Positions 1-12,133 of a stretch of 64,000 nt of DNA are shown here, one piece after another. Under the pieces are notes generated by a model, which was not told the DNA's origin, searched no databases, and saw only the letters and a program-made list of their open reading frames with translations. Each line of letters starts with the position of its first letter. Positions within the stretch are counted from its first letter, which is position 1. This DNA is from Riptortus pedestris. Taxonomy: Eukaryota; Arthropoda; Insecta; Hemiptera; Alydidae. The stretch covers positions 104,368,501 through 104,432,500 of the forward strand of contig CM032230.1 of NCBI GenBank assembly GCA_019009955.1, written 5' to 3'. A program made the translations under genes and the position numbers.

Positions 1-3000
1 ATACATAACCATCTAGTGCGGTGGAAACAGTGCCCTGCAGATAGTTGTCTTCCGTGTATTTGACTCTTTCTGGAATGTAAACAAATTTATTTCTACGTTT
101 GCTATATTCGCCTTCAGCCCACTGTAAACGTCTACAGTTGAGATTTTTTACTTGAAGACTTATCTTATGGTCTCTTATATCATGTTCTGATTAGATAATT
201 TTCGGAGTAAGAAAGAAATTTGGAGAAAGGAAGGAGATTGGAATACGACACAATGTCTCCTGAAATTAATTAATTAACACCCTCCAAAAAAATCCTAAAT
301 TTACCTGTATTTTCCGATATTTGCCTGTTTACATGTTCCCCCACCCAACATTCCTTTTGGAAAATAGAAGTTCCTTACAACTAATTGTACTTTGGACCCT
401 GTAGTCTTTTTTTGTATAATATCCTTTGCACTATTGCGAAACTATTGCTATCAAGAAAATGCTAAACAAAATGTATTTTTGACAATACATCTCTCATCCC
501 TTAAAAGTAGTAGCAAATACTTTAATTTATGACATTTTGTTCATAATAAAAAGTATGGTTTGGGCAGAAAAACTATCCTTTTACACTGGAGAGGTGAAAC
601 TTATACACTCTCTTTTAAGGGCAAATGGAATTACGCAAACCCATGGGGTGTATTGCAGTTTTGTAAAAAAAAAAAATGTTTTCACCCTAACCAGTCTTGT
701 CACTGCCTTGGTCGTAGTCATTTCACTGTCTGATTCTCAGCCTCGGTCAGTGATTCTAGGAATACTAGTTAGTAATTTATTAGCCCAAAGAGATCAAGAA
801 CCGTTCTGAAGAAATTAGTGGTTTTGTCCATTATTTTCTGCGTGATACCTTGTACTTTTTGTATTTGGAAAGATCATCAATATTTAAAAGTTTGTAGTCT
901 GAAAATTGCAACCCTTTTTAGTGAAAATGAGTTGGGGTTAGGAAACTCAAAAAAATCCCATTTACCGGTAACGTTCTTCTTAGAAAACATTTAGGACAAT
1001 AATTGTAATACAATACATACATTTTTGAATGTATTCTTGATTTTTGTACTGTTACTCTTGTCATCTGATAGGTAAAATCTGTGGATATTTGGAGAGCTGT
1101 TTCAAAAATTACTTCATAAATTCTAATTCAGGAACATTTTATTTCCTCGCCTGATATCTACACAAAAAAGGGTCATACTTATTTCTTTAATCTACCAATA
1201 TACTATAATTTTGAGTATGAGAGTTAAAAAATCGTTGTCGTTAGAGTCACTGCCATTAAAGAAATACAAATTATCCATAAACGGACATTATTTAAATTTC
1301 GATATTTGAAACATATTAAATGATTCATGAGTTTCTTAGGAATTTCATGTCACCAAGAGAGAGCATTCATAGTAAAAATAATTTTTATTAAAGTTTAAAA
1401 TTTATTTGCCTTTTTCACTCAAAACAGACTGTAATAAGATAAATTATTGCAATTTTAAAATTTGATTGGAGTAAATATAACCCATTCCAAAAATGGATAG
1501 ATCTTGATCCTTAACTTGATTTTCGTTGACGCACGTCATTAGGTAATGTTTTGTCCACTCCAAATCATTGCTTTTGCCAGTTTTATTTGTCGTGTTGAAG
1601 ACCACTTCATAACCAAATGAGTTTACGTATTAGAAATAGATTTTTCAATGATGGATCTATTTTTATTTTTTACTAGCATTGTATTCCTCTCGAGTTATCT
1701 CTTAGATCGAAATCTCTTGTATTGGAAAGCAACAAAAGGTTCTGGGAAAGCATTAGCAATGAGATGGCAGTTAGTAACGTTGTGTTTTGCTTGATTGGTT
1801 GCCCCGATCGATATCCCGACTGTGGGGAAATTTCGACCTCTGTGGCTTTTTTTGTGGACACGCCACATCGTGTTTGTTTGCGAGTGTTTGTGTCTCGCGT
1901 GTCGATCTACCTACTGAATAAAGAACATGATCTGCCAGATTCTTCCGAAAAGGAATATAGGAATAGCTGACGGCTTAATCAAAAGAATTTGTCGGTAATT
2001 GTAGACGCATGGTTTGGATTCGTAGCACTGTTGTTGATTGCGTTCGTCAAAGTTCCTTTGCACTTTCGGAAAATAAGAAGAAAACTAATCTAGTAGGCGC
2101 TCTGAAGCAGTCATCTCTTCTTTTGGCAGACTGGTTTTCCTTATCATTCCTTGTTCCTTCTATCTATTGGTAGTTTAGGACAATTGCTTACCTGGGTTAA
2201 TTTCAGGGTTTTAGGAGGTTTATTAGAACTTCGTTGAATGTGTTCTACTTACTCTACGCTCAAATCTCTATCTCCCTGCAATCCTCCAGCGGTCTCCTTT
2301 CTCTGGAAGTGAAATTATGATATGTTGGTTGTTTTAAGAGATGCTAATTGGGGAATCAAGATATTACTTGACGTTATTTGACTTCTCCAGAAGGACTTTC
2401 TGTCCACATTAGGGCCTCTTACCATAATCACCCCATTTTGGCCTGCCTTGGGCTTTTTCTTCACTAGCTCTTTTAATGACGTTTGAAGTAACGAAATCTT
2501 CTTTTTAGCTGAACCTGAACCCCAGAAATCTCTTCAGAATCTGTTTTTTTGTTTAATTTTTTTTCCATTCACAGGCAATGTCAAGTCATATTAGCATCCG
2601 TTGTCTTATATTCTATGTGCCACATGTAACCTAGCCTTTCCGCAACATATACAATTCTGATTTTATCCATTCTAGTAGCTCCATCGAAAATTTATTTCAA
2701 TGGTTACCCTTCAGTACTCTGTATCACTCTTAATTCCTTTTTTCCACTGTCGCTTTTTCTTCTAATATCTCAATACTAATATAACCGATGCAGTTTACAT
2801 GTTAAAAACTTTTTAGACTTGAATAATCTAATTCTATATATAATGTTATTGCTTTATGTCAAATCCACTAAATTATTGGAATTCTATTCAAATTCTCAGC
2901 CCTTATTTCTCAAGTGCTGAGTGATGTTGATTGTATTTCCTTTAGTTTTTTTAGCTACTAATAAAATTTCCATATAAAGTAAACAAAAAAACTTTGGCAA

Positions 3001-3033
3001 CCGTAGGGCCTGATGGCACTGACTGTTTAAATT
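1..3033. other. Anonymous AT-rich DNA
   Basis: No coding region, RNA gene or repeat is recognised here. Open frames are under about 90 codons, overlap on both strands and carry no motif I know. The stretch ends where the first HLE copy begins. Confidence 0.6.
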
Positions 3034-3381
3034 AAAAGTTGACATTATAAGGGGGGGGGGGTTAGAGGGCAGAAATTTTGAAATATCTCCTTAATTATTC
3101 GTCGGATCGAAAAAAATTATAAACTAATCTGCAAATTTAATGTTCTATAAATGTTGTTTTATTCCTATTATCTGTATCATGAATATTAACTGAGATATAT
3201 AGATTTTCTAGTTTTCGGCCTTCAGAAAAAATCCCCCTGCTACTCAGGTCATACAATAAGCTGTCACCAAAGCCTAAATACCAAATATTGTTTTCATTGA
3301 ACTTTTACGTTTTGAGGTAAATGCAAATACGCGACGCACGTGGGAAATCTGCTTAGTTAACGCAACCCCTGCTTGACGGAC
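3034..3381 (+). mobile_element. HLE copy, 5'-truncated, subfamily D
   Basis: The copy keeps the G-run, the AT-rich module and the complete 3' end: CACGTGGGAAATCTGCTTA, the hairpin region (ACGCAACCCCTGCTT, one arm mutated) and GACGGAC ending at 3381 next to a T run. The 5' palindrome and microsatellite are missing. Its stretch just before the 3' end, around 3302-3326, is the best uninterrupted reference for the HLE-in-HLE insertion at 57616. Confidence 0.8.
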
Positions 3382-4446
3382 TTTTTATATTGTAGGAAAG
3401 GTGAGAAAATAGAATTCTGAACATACTAGGGACAGGACGAAATTTGGCTTGATGTTACCGAAGTATTTCCTGAACGCTGACGATTTTTAAATTGGGACAT
3501 AAAATTCGATGGATTCTAACTGCTAAAATCTTAATTTCCATACTTCCTGCTAACTATTAACCTCCGCATGTATACTTATTATCAGAAAAGCTATCCGAAT
3601 AATAAAAGGTCACTCAAATAGAGTTAATTTATGGAGATGCCTGAATTTTCCCCTGCCTGAAAGAGTTGCACAGAGTAAATGTTTGACGAGATGGGAAAGA
3701 TAGAGAAGTCGACTTGAAAAACGGTCGTTTTAGCCGACTCGTTGCGGGAGTGGAGACCATAAAGCAAGATGGCTTTGTCATTGGACTGTAATAAGCATCA
3801 CAGTTTGTCAGGTAGCTACCTCGCCTCTGCAATCTATCAATAGATAGCCCATACATCACTTCATATCTACAGCAACCAAACTGGGCTACGTGTTCTGACT
3901 GACTAATTCACCATCTGATAAGGGAAAGGGGGGGGGCGTTAGTCTCTCCTGTCAGAATGATAGCCATAGGGAACTTAACTGAGCACCAAGTTTTGTTTTC
4001 ATCCTATTTTTAGCAGATTTAAGGGAGATGAGCTATTTAGGTTTTACTAATGGCGCGAGTTTCAAAATATATTCGAAAAATATTTTTGTATATATAATTC
4101 AATATAAGTAATTTATAATACAATTTCGAATACACTTATAATATAGTAACATATAACAGTACGTAAGTAACAATATAGAATAGTTCTGAAAACAAAAATA
4201 AATTGTTAAGTAAACTGATCACATGTAATAGGAAGCTGATATGCTTTTAATAATGCAAAATATGTTCTTTAGCTTTTCAATACTGTTAATGTTTACCCAT
4301 AGTCCCTTTTATTAACTGCATATATGATTGTACTGACTTCTTAATGTCTGTGACTTTCAAGTCTACGACACAGTGAACAGAGCCAACTTCAAGTGAACAG
4401 AGGCCGGCAATTGCAGTCGCCCATTTGCAGCAAATGACTGCGAGGA
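3382..4446. other. Anonymous DNA between HLE and RT fragment
   Basis: Only short frames and a G-run near 3926-3937 are visible. Nothing is recognised. Confidence 0.5.
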
Positions 4447-4932
4447 GGTCTAAGGTGCTCACAAGGACTCACTACGTGGATGTTTGTGGATCACGGACTA
4501 TGGTGGCCATCCATCCTGAGAGCACTCAGGAGAAGGCAGTGCCCAGGAAATCTATACCATCTACTAAAGAGCTATTTAAGCAATAGAGTAGCTATGATAC
4601 AATGCGGGAAGACGGTGATCAGGAGGGAAGTTGCTCGGGGCTGTGCACAAGGCTCTGTGCTGGGGCCTTACATCTGGGCACTGGTGTTTGACGAGCTGCT
4701 CTTCAAGTTGCGGTCTCTTGGCATTGAGGTTACGGCTTATGTAGACGATCTGTGCTTCTTAGTTAAGGGAAATAGTAGGCAGGAGCTGGAAGTGGAGGGT
4801 CAGCGGATCATTAACGCTATACAGGATTGGAGTTCATATGTGAACTGGCCTCCTGAGAGCTACCTAGTTGGTAATGCAGATAGATTTTCAGTCTTTAGGA
4901 CCTTGGCCCAAGAGGTGTTGAAAGACAAGTAA
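4447..4932 (+). pseudogene. R1-clade-like reverse transcriptase fragment
   Basis: An open frame from 4480 to 4932 (150 codons) reads as the middle of a non-LTR retrotransposon RT. Residues 8-13 WWPSIL match the region just after the first catalytic aspartate in R1-like RTs. GCAQGSVLGP (residues 54-63) is the RT B motif and YVDD (residues 87-90) is the catalytic C motif, with V in place of the common A. The string after it (LCFLVKGNSR) is also R1-like. The N-terminal palm, the endonuclease and the C-terminus are absent. Upstream DNA looks like a decayed continuation in other frames, and after about residue 120 the match fades. This is a dead fragment in a gene-poor stretch. R1 rather than LOA or another R1-related clade is an inference from motif style. 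Confidence 0.72.
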
Positions 4933-5255
4933 AATTGAATTTATTTGTTAATTATATGTACAGTTTATGTGAGTTTAGGTTAGTATTTAGGCTTTAGGTA
5001 TGTAGGCTAGTTAGTTAGGCTCTTGCTGACACTTCTTTGAACAGAGGCAAAGGAGTCGCGGGTTCCCCTAGGACTTTTCGGACTTAAACTAAATCTCCCA
5101 AATGTTGCACTTTTATGCTTAGCCGTGCTCGATGAGTTAGGTTAAGTTACTTGGCCCAATTTATCTATTCAAAATTTTATATCTCTTATTAAATGGAGAC
5201 CGCTGGTATGGGCAAACCCAAAGGTACAGCGGGGGCAGAGATGGGGGGGGGAAGA
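4933..5255. other. Anonymous DNA
   Basis: Nothing is recognised between the RT fragment and the GA microsatellite. Confidence 0.4.
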
Positions 5256-6304
<1,049 letters not shown>

Positions 6305-6604
6305 ATGATTTGGATCGAAAAATTGTATAGAATCAATCATATTGCAAATTAAATAAAAACTGTTCTAAACATTTATTCTGTTTCTTGGATATTAACCGAG
6401 TATTTGCATTTGTATTGTGTGAGCGGTTGGCAGAAATCGGCCATATTCGGGACTTTCCGCCGAAAGATAGTTCGGCCGTTCCCGTAACTGTTCGTCCCTC
6501 GTGAACTGGTTTAGAAATTCGTTACTAATTAGTAGGCAGATTTCTCAATTGTAAAACTTCACGTGGGAAATCTGCTTAGTTTACGCAGCCCCTGTGTGGC
6601 TGAC
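6305..6604 (+). mobile_element. HLE copy, 3' half, subfamily A
   Basis: It begins within the GGATCGAAAAATTG module and runs to the 3' end: CACGTGGGAAATCTGCTTAG, hairpin ACGCAGCCCCTGTGT with one mutation, and a GACGGAC equivalent ending at 6604. The segment before the end has the subfamily A marker around TTCGTCCCTCGTGAA. The 5' half is missing. Confidence 0.82.
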
Positions 6605-6913
6605 TTTTTCTAGGTTTAATACTCGAAGTGACTAAAATATATCTAGGTAACTAAATTATTCTACATTTTAGATGATGTAAGTATGCTATGAGCCAGGATC
6701 GACTCATTGATGAATGAACAGCACAGATGAATTAGTGTGAAACACGAACAGTCCCGTGATGCACAGGACCAACTATGAAGGTCTGGGCTCTGGAATGAAC
6801 TAAGGACTATTGACCATTCAGGAGTTAAAACTCACCTGTCAAAGAATCATCATCTAGTACGTCCAACAATTGAAGTATTATTTAATTAGTAACATTACTA
6901 TTAGTAGAAATGG

Positions 6914-7063
6914 GGCTCAGTGAAGCCATGTGAGTTAAAGCGTAGACCATAATCCCACATGGTAAACCTAGAGTGGCGATTCCCGCCTGGGGAATAGGAA
7001 TTTATTTAGTGACGAAATTCATTAGGTAAAATCCTTAGTCCCACCCTGGCTAAAAAACGGTAA
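6914..7063 (+). mobile_element. tRNA-derived SINE, truncated 3'
   Basis: The head GGCTCAG...GCCATGTGAGTTAAAGC carries an A-box-like segment. Here the B-box region is partly deleted (AGAGTGGCGATTCCCGCC). The body contains AATTTATTTAGTGACG, shared with the copies at 7518, 10447 and 14951. The element breaks off at about 7063, before the tail. Confidence 0.7.
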
Positions 7064-7517
7064 TTTTTAATTTAAAAAAAATAATTTTTTTTAAGTAAAA
7101 GTAATCATTTATTTCCTTTTTTTTTTTTTTTTTTAGTTAGAATTCTAGTAAAGTAAGGATTAACGTACTATATGAAATGGAAATTATATGAGGATTAATG
7201 CAGATTGGCATTGAGGCATAAATTTCTAGAGAGTTAGGACCTTCCTTATGGCCTCACTAAATTTGAAGCTGAGGTGTAGATAATGTGGAGTTAAGCCTTT
7301 AGATAACGATCAACAAAGTAATAAGGAAAATGGCGATAAGGTTGTTACAGTTCAGTAGTCCATGAAATCACCGAGGGTCATCGCTACTTCTCAGATTCAC
7401 GGCCTCAATCTATGCCTGCGCTTTCCTTCGTCTAGTCTAACTCTAACTCTTATCGATATCGGGGCGTAATCTTATAATTTATTTAGGCCGATTTACATTG
7501 GTTTAAATTCATTTTAG
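7064..7517. other. Anonymous DNA between two SINE copies
   Basis: An A-rich stretch followed by a T-run at about 7119-7134, then unrecognised DNA. Confidence 0.4.
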
Positions 7518-7733
7518 GGCTCAGATTAGCCGTGTGAGTTAAAGCGTTAGCCTTAATCTCACATGGTCAACCTAGAGTGGCGAGTTCGATTCTTGCCTGG
7601 GCAAAGGAAACTATTTAGTGACGGAATTCATTAAATAACATCCCACCCTTGCTAGAAAAGGGTGGTAACCTGTAGATGACCCGTCCCAATTAGCCTAAGT
7701 TGCAAAAAGTGGACGTTAATAAATAAATAAATT
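7518..7733 (+). mobile_element. tRNA-derived SINE, near full length
   Basis: The head holds an A-box-like region (TTAGCCGTGTGAGTTAAAGC) and a good B box (GAGTTCGATTC). The body runs through TTTAGTGACGGAATTC and AAAAGGGTGGTAACCTGTAG to GTGGACGTTAATAAATAAAT. The tRNA-like head with internal pol III promoter boxes and the short AATA-type tail define a SINE. The tail resembles that of the LINE 3' ends in this window, so that LINE may mobilise it (inference). An HLE begins 5 bp after the SINE. Confidence 0.82.
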
Positions 7734-7738
7734 CATTT

Positions 7739-7821
7739 TAGCAGATAAGACCATTTTCGAAACATTTTCTCAAATGTTCATCGACCCTATCTAGGAGATG
7801 ACAAAATGAGGTCCGTTCAAA

Positions 7822-7890
<69 letters not shown>

Positions 7891-8727
7891 ATTTATATAT
7901 TTATATTTGTCTGTTACCGCTCTAGCGGTCGCAATTATTGTTTTTCCGCTATCAAACTCGATATGTAAGCCTTTCAAGCAAAACTAAAGATCAAGTTCGT
8001 TAACGGGTAAAATAGAACCGGGAAGAGGGAGATAACTTTCTTTAATTTTCTTTGTTACTATTATTGTAAATTTAATTGTCCATAAATGTTGCTGTATCCT
8101 TTTTTTTCTATTATTTATATTAACTGATATATTTCGATTTTTTTTTGTTTTCAGCCTTCAGTTATCCCCCTACTCATGTCCTAATATCAATAAGCTCTTA
8201 TAACATCGACCTCTTTATTATAAGCTTAAATTCCAAATATTGTTTCCATGGGGCCTTTATTATGCGAATTCACCAGATATATACAAATTCGTTGTGCCAC
8301 GTCGTCATCTTTAAGGTTTTTTGTTTCTGTCTCGAAAATGTTCATTTGGTCTGCACCATACTTGGCATTTAACCCTTTTATTCAACACTAAAGATTATAT
8401 ATGTGATTGAGAGAAACCGGACTTGAAATAGGAGAATTTTAGAGTGGGAGAGTAATTGGAAAATTAAAAATATCTCCGCTATTATTAGTTGGATCGTTAA
8501 ATGTTATAGAATCAATCTTATGAAACTATTGAAACTCTACAATTTGTTTTCTATGCATTTTTTTTCGTAATTCAACTACTAAGCGAGTCATTCGTGCCTC
8601 CCCCAATCCTCCCTTCTACTCATCGGTTATTTTTCGTTGAAATAGAGAATATGTGGTGAGATGAGATCACGTGTGTTATACAAGCACATGGGAAATCTGT
8701 TTAGTTTACGCAGCCCCTGCGTGAGGG
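7739..8727 (+). mobile_element. HLE copy, long form, subfamily E
   Basis: It starts TTTTAGCAG directly after the SINE tail, although the 5' palindrome is decayed. It then carries an (AT)n-(GT)n microsatellite (about 7828-7890), the hairpin ACCGCTCTAGCGGT, and two successive rounds of the GGATCG/AATCTTA AT-rich module. It ends at TTTAGTTTACGC and hairpin ACGCAGCCCCTGCGT near 8727. The second module round makes it about 350 bp longer than the short copies. Confidence 0.8.
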
Positions 8728-9254
8728 TTTTTTCTTTGTTGCTAATTTATGGATGTATTTTTACATCTTAGCACGAGATTTAAATGTAATTTAAACCCGT
8801 TTTGATTATATTTTCGGACTCTTGAAGAAATTTGCCGTCATTCTTTAATAAATATGCTAGAAAGGAAATAAAGAGTTATATTTACAATACACCCAGTATG
8901 ACTCAGACGTGTCATTAGTGCTTCTCGGGATTTGGAGGGAAATGAGAAGTGGTTTTGGTGGGAAAGGTCAATCATCTGGCATTGATGTCATCAAGATTGA
9001 AGAAGAGGAGGCTGGAAGGGGACCAGCACTTATCTCCAGCCATACATCTAGCCCCGGAGTCTTGTCATCAGTCACCACCAGGAGGAGAAGAACTCCAATT
9101 CCTCGCTAATGTCGTCTACCACTCACAACTCATGCTTCGTTGCCTTCGCCGAGCTAATGCTAGCTCTCCGATCCATAGCTTGATTCAATCCTACAGAAAA
9201 TAACATTTATGATGATGATGGTGATGAGTATTGTAAAGAGGGGAAAAAAATAAA
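8728..9254. other. Unassigned DNA with a GC-richer patch (8905-9205)
   Basis: Two overlapping short frames (66 and 84 codons) lie in a patch less AT-rich than its surroundings, followed by a short GAT repeat. No family is recognised. It could be a retrocopied exon or chance. Confidence 0.25.
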
Positions 9255-9685
9255 GTCCGTGCCGCAGAGGCTGCGTAAACTAAGCAGATTTCCCACGTGA
9301 AGTTATACAATAGAGAAATTTCACGAGAGTTGAGCAGTTAAGAAAAAGGCCGAGCTAGCTTTTGGTGGGAAAGTCACCCGTCCATTAGCCGCCCAGATTT
9401 AATAAAAATGCAAATATCTCAGTTAATATTCAAGATAGAGAATAAATGTATATAAGAATATTTATAGTACATTTAATTTGCAATAAGATTGATTCTGTAC
9501 AATTTTTCGACCCGACGTATAGTAACGGAGATATTTCGAATTGTCGAAAATCCTCCCCTCTAAATCCCCCCTCCACTGGTCCGATTTCAGCCATTAACGA
9601 ACTTGATCTTTCTTTTTACATAAAACGACTAAATATCGAGTTTGGTAACGATCAGACAAAAATTGCGACTGCTAGAGCGGTAACA

Positions 9686-9744
<59 letters not shown>

Positions 9745-9867
9745 TTTTGAACGGACCTAATTTTCGTCATCTACTAGGGAGGATCGATGGACATTTGAAG
9801 AAAAATTTCGAAAATTCCGTCATGAGTACAACCTCAATAGCTGATTTTCCGTAAGGGAAATCTGCTA
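9255..9867 (-). mobile_element. HLE copy, essentially full length, subfamily C
   Basis: Read on the minus strand it begins TAGCAGATTTCCC at 9867. It has the (TA)n tract at 9690-9740, hairpin ACCGCTCTAGCAGT, and the module. Its subfamily C segment includes GCTAGCTTTTGGTGGG on the plus strand. It ends at 9255 with a mutated hairpin. Another HLE 3' end lies immediately upstream (9871), separated by a few T residues. Confidence 0.88.
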
Positions 9868-9870
9868 AAA

Positions 9871-10140
9871 AGTCGGTCACACCGGTGCTGGGTAAATTAA
9901 GTATATTTCCCAAGTGAGGGCAAACATTGATAAGAATTTGGGCTTTACGGAAAGCTGGAAACAAGAAAAGTATGAATGACACACTTAATATTTGAGTAAA
10001 GAAAATATGAATTATATAAGACTTCAAATTGTAGAGCATCAATATTTTAACAAGATTGGTTCAATAACATTTTTCGACACTACTCATAATAACTGAGATA
10101 TTTTGAAGTATTCCTATCCGATATAAGGCATTGAATAATA
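9871..10140 (-). mobile_element. HLE fragment joined head-to-tail to the 9255-9867 copy
   Basis: The plus strand reads GTCGGTCACACCGGTGCTGG, a diverged 3' hairpin end, then TTTCCCAAGTGAG and, further on, the ACAAGATTGGTTCAATA module. The 5' half is missing. Its 3' end precedes the 5' end of the neighbour with only T residues between. Confidence 0.7.
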
Positions 10141-10356
10141 TGATCTTCAGTTTTGAATAAAACAGTGAGTTTGGCATGAATAAAATAAATATTTTTGAGA
10201 TAATAAGGAAAAATCGTATTCGATGACGACATTACGATATGTATTTACGTTAACCCCACACAATAAAAGCTCAATAAAAACCTTATTTAAGCTTCTAATA
10301 AAGTGGTTTATATAAAAGTTTAATGTTAATATATCATGGGCAAAGACTGCAGTTTT

Positions 10357-10440
10357 CTCGATTAATATTCATGATCGTGAAAAAATGTATATAACAACAT
10401 TTATAGGTAATTATATTTGTAACAAGATTGGCTTAATTCG
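10357..10440 (-). mobile_element. HLE internal fragment
   Basis: TTAATATTCATGATCGTG followed by ATGTATATAACAACATTTAT and AACAAGATTGG match the AT-rich module. The fragment breaks off where a SINE starts at about 10447, which suggests the SINE inserted into it. Confidence 0.6.
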
Positions 10441-10446
10441 AATTTC

Positions 10447-10710
10447 AGGTTAGCCATGTGTGTTAAAGCGTTGACTTTACTCTCGCATGGTAAACCTAGA
10501 GTGGCGAGTTCGATTCCCGCCTGGGCAGAAGAATTTATTTAGTGACGGAATTCATTAAATAAAAATCCGAAACATGTAGGGCAGTTTCAATAAAGTTTGC
10601 ACTGAATAAAACCCTTAGTCACAGCTTGGCTAAAAAACGGGTGGTAACCTGTAGATAACACGCCCCGATTCGCCATAGCAGCAAGAAGTGGACGTTAATA
10701 AATAAATAAA
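10447..10710 (+). mobile_element. tRNA-derived SINE, long variant
   Basis: Same family as 7518-7733. The head GGTTAGCCATGTG and B box GAGTTCGATTCCC are well kept. The body carries about 40 extra bases near 10565-10605 relative to the other copies. It ends GTGGACGTTAATAAATAAAT with an A-rich tail. Confidence 0.85.
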
Positions 10711-11567
10711 AAATATGTGTACAATTTTTCTCTTTAGTAAATAACGAATTTAGGCAGCGAGTGTTTTCCTGAAAGGTAAAAGGAAATTCTGTGAGGTTAT
10801 AGGCTGGATATCGTGAGTTACAAGGGAAAATATATTTCACACGATTAATGAAATCTTAAAGATAAATATAACTATAATTATGAAAGAAAAACAGTAGAAA
10901 ATGGAAAAAAAAAATACTTGAATTCATTGAACACCCACATTTCACATGTAAATTATTATGAGAAGAGCTTTAAGTCAGCGGCTAATCCAGATTTTATCGA
11001 GTTAATATTTACGGTCCTACCCCCTATAAATACACATGCAGTGCTGTTGTATATGTTAATTTTCACACGTGCACGGATTATTATCAATAAACCGCGTTTA
11101 ATTCTTTCCCATTAATTTATCACACTCCTTCTCTGATGAGAATAACGAGATAAAGGCCTTTATTTGACTGCAGGAGGGTGGGCGAAGAGGTCGCACGTTC
11201 AATTACACTTAATAGAAGGATTCGCCCATAAAACCCTCAAGAAGGGCAATAAATTATAAATTTTACGACGAGAATATATATATAGGGCCGTACAATGAAT
11301 GATAAGGGCATGATGGAATAATGCTACTTTATGAGATCAATGATGAGTCAGTGTTTTTATCATGAGACAAGCACGTCATCCGGAGGGGAACAGTGCGTTT
11401 GCCGCTTCATCAGAAATCAATCGTCTTCGTGGAGTAACCCTCAGTAGGCTCTCGCGTGTGAGCCTTTCACTCTCCTTTCATTAATCAAAATATTATAGAG
11501 ATAAAACATTATTGGTTGCTATCACTACAAAAGCGTTTTTGGTGCGAATCCTAGGGCTCCTAGCTGG
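10711..11567. other. Anonymous AT-rich DNA
   Basis: Only short frames are visible and nothing is recognised. Confidence 0.45.
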
Positions 11568-12013
<446 letters not shown>

Positions 12014-12133
12014 TCTTTTTCGGGAAGACATAGAAAACTTAGACTGGTCGACTGTTATTAGCCCCATCGATGTAAATAATAAGGCTTATAATTTTAATAT
12101 GATTATTACGAATATTTTCAAAAACACGCTCCC

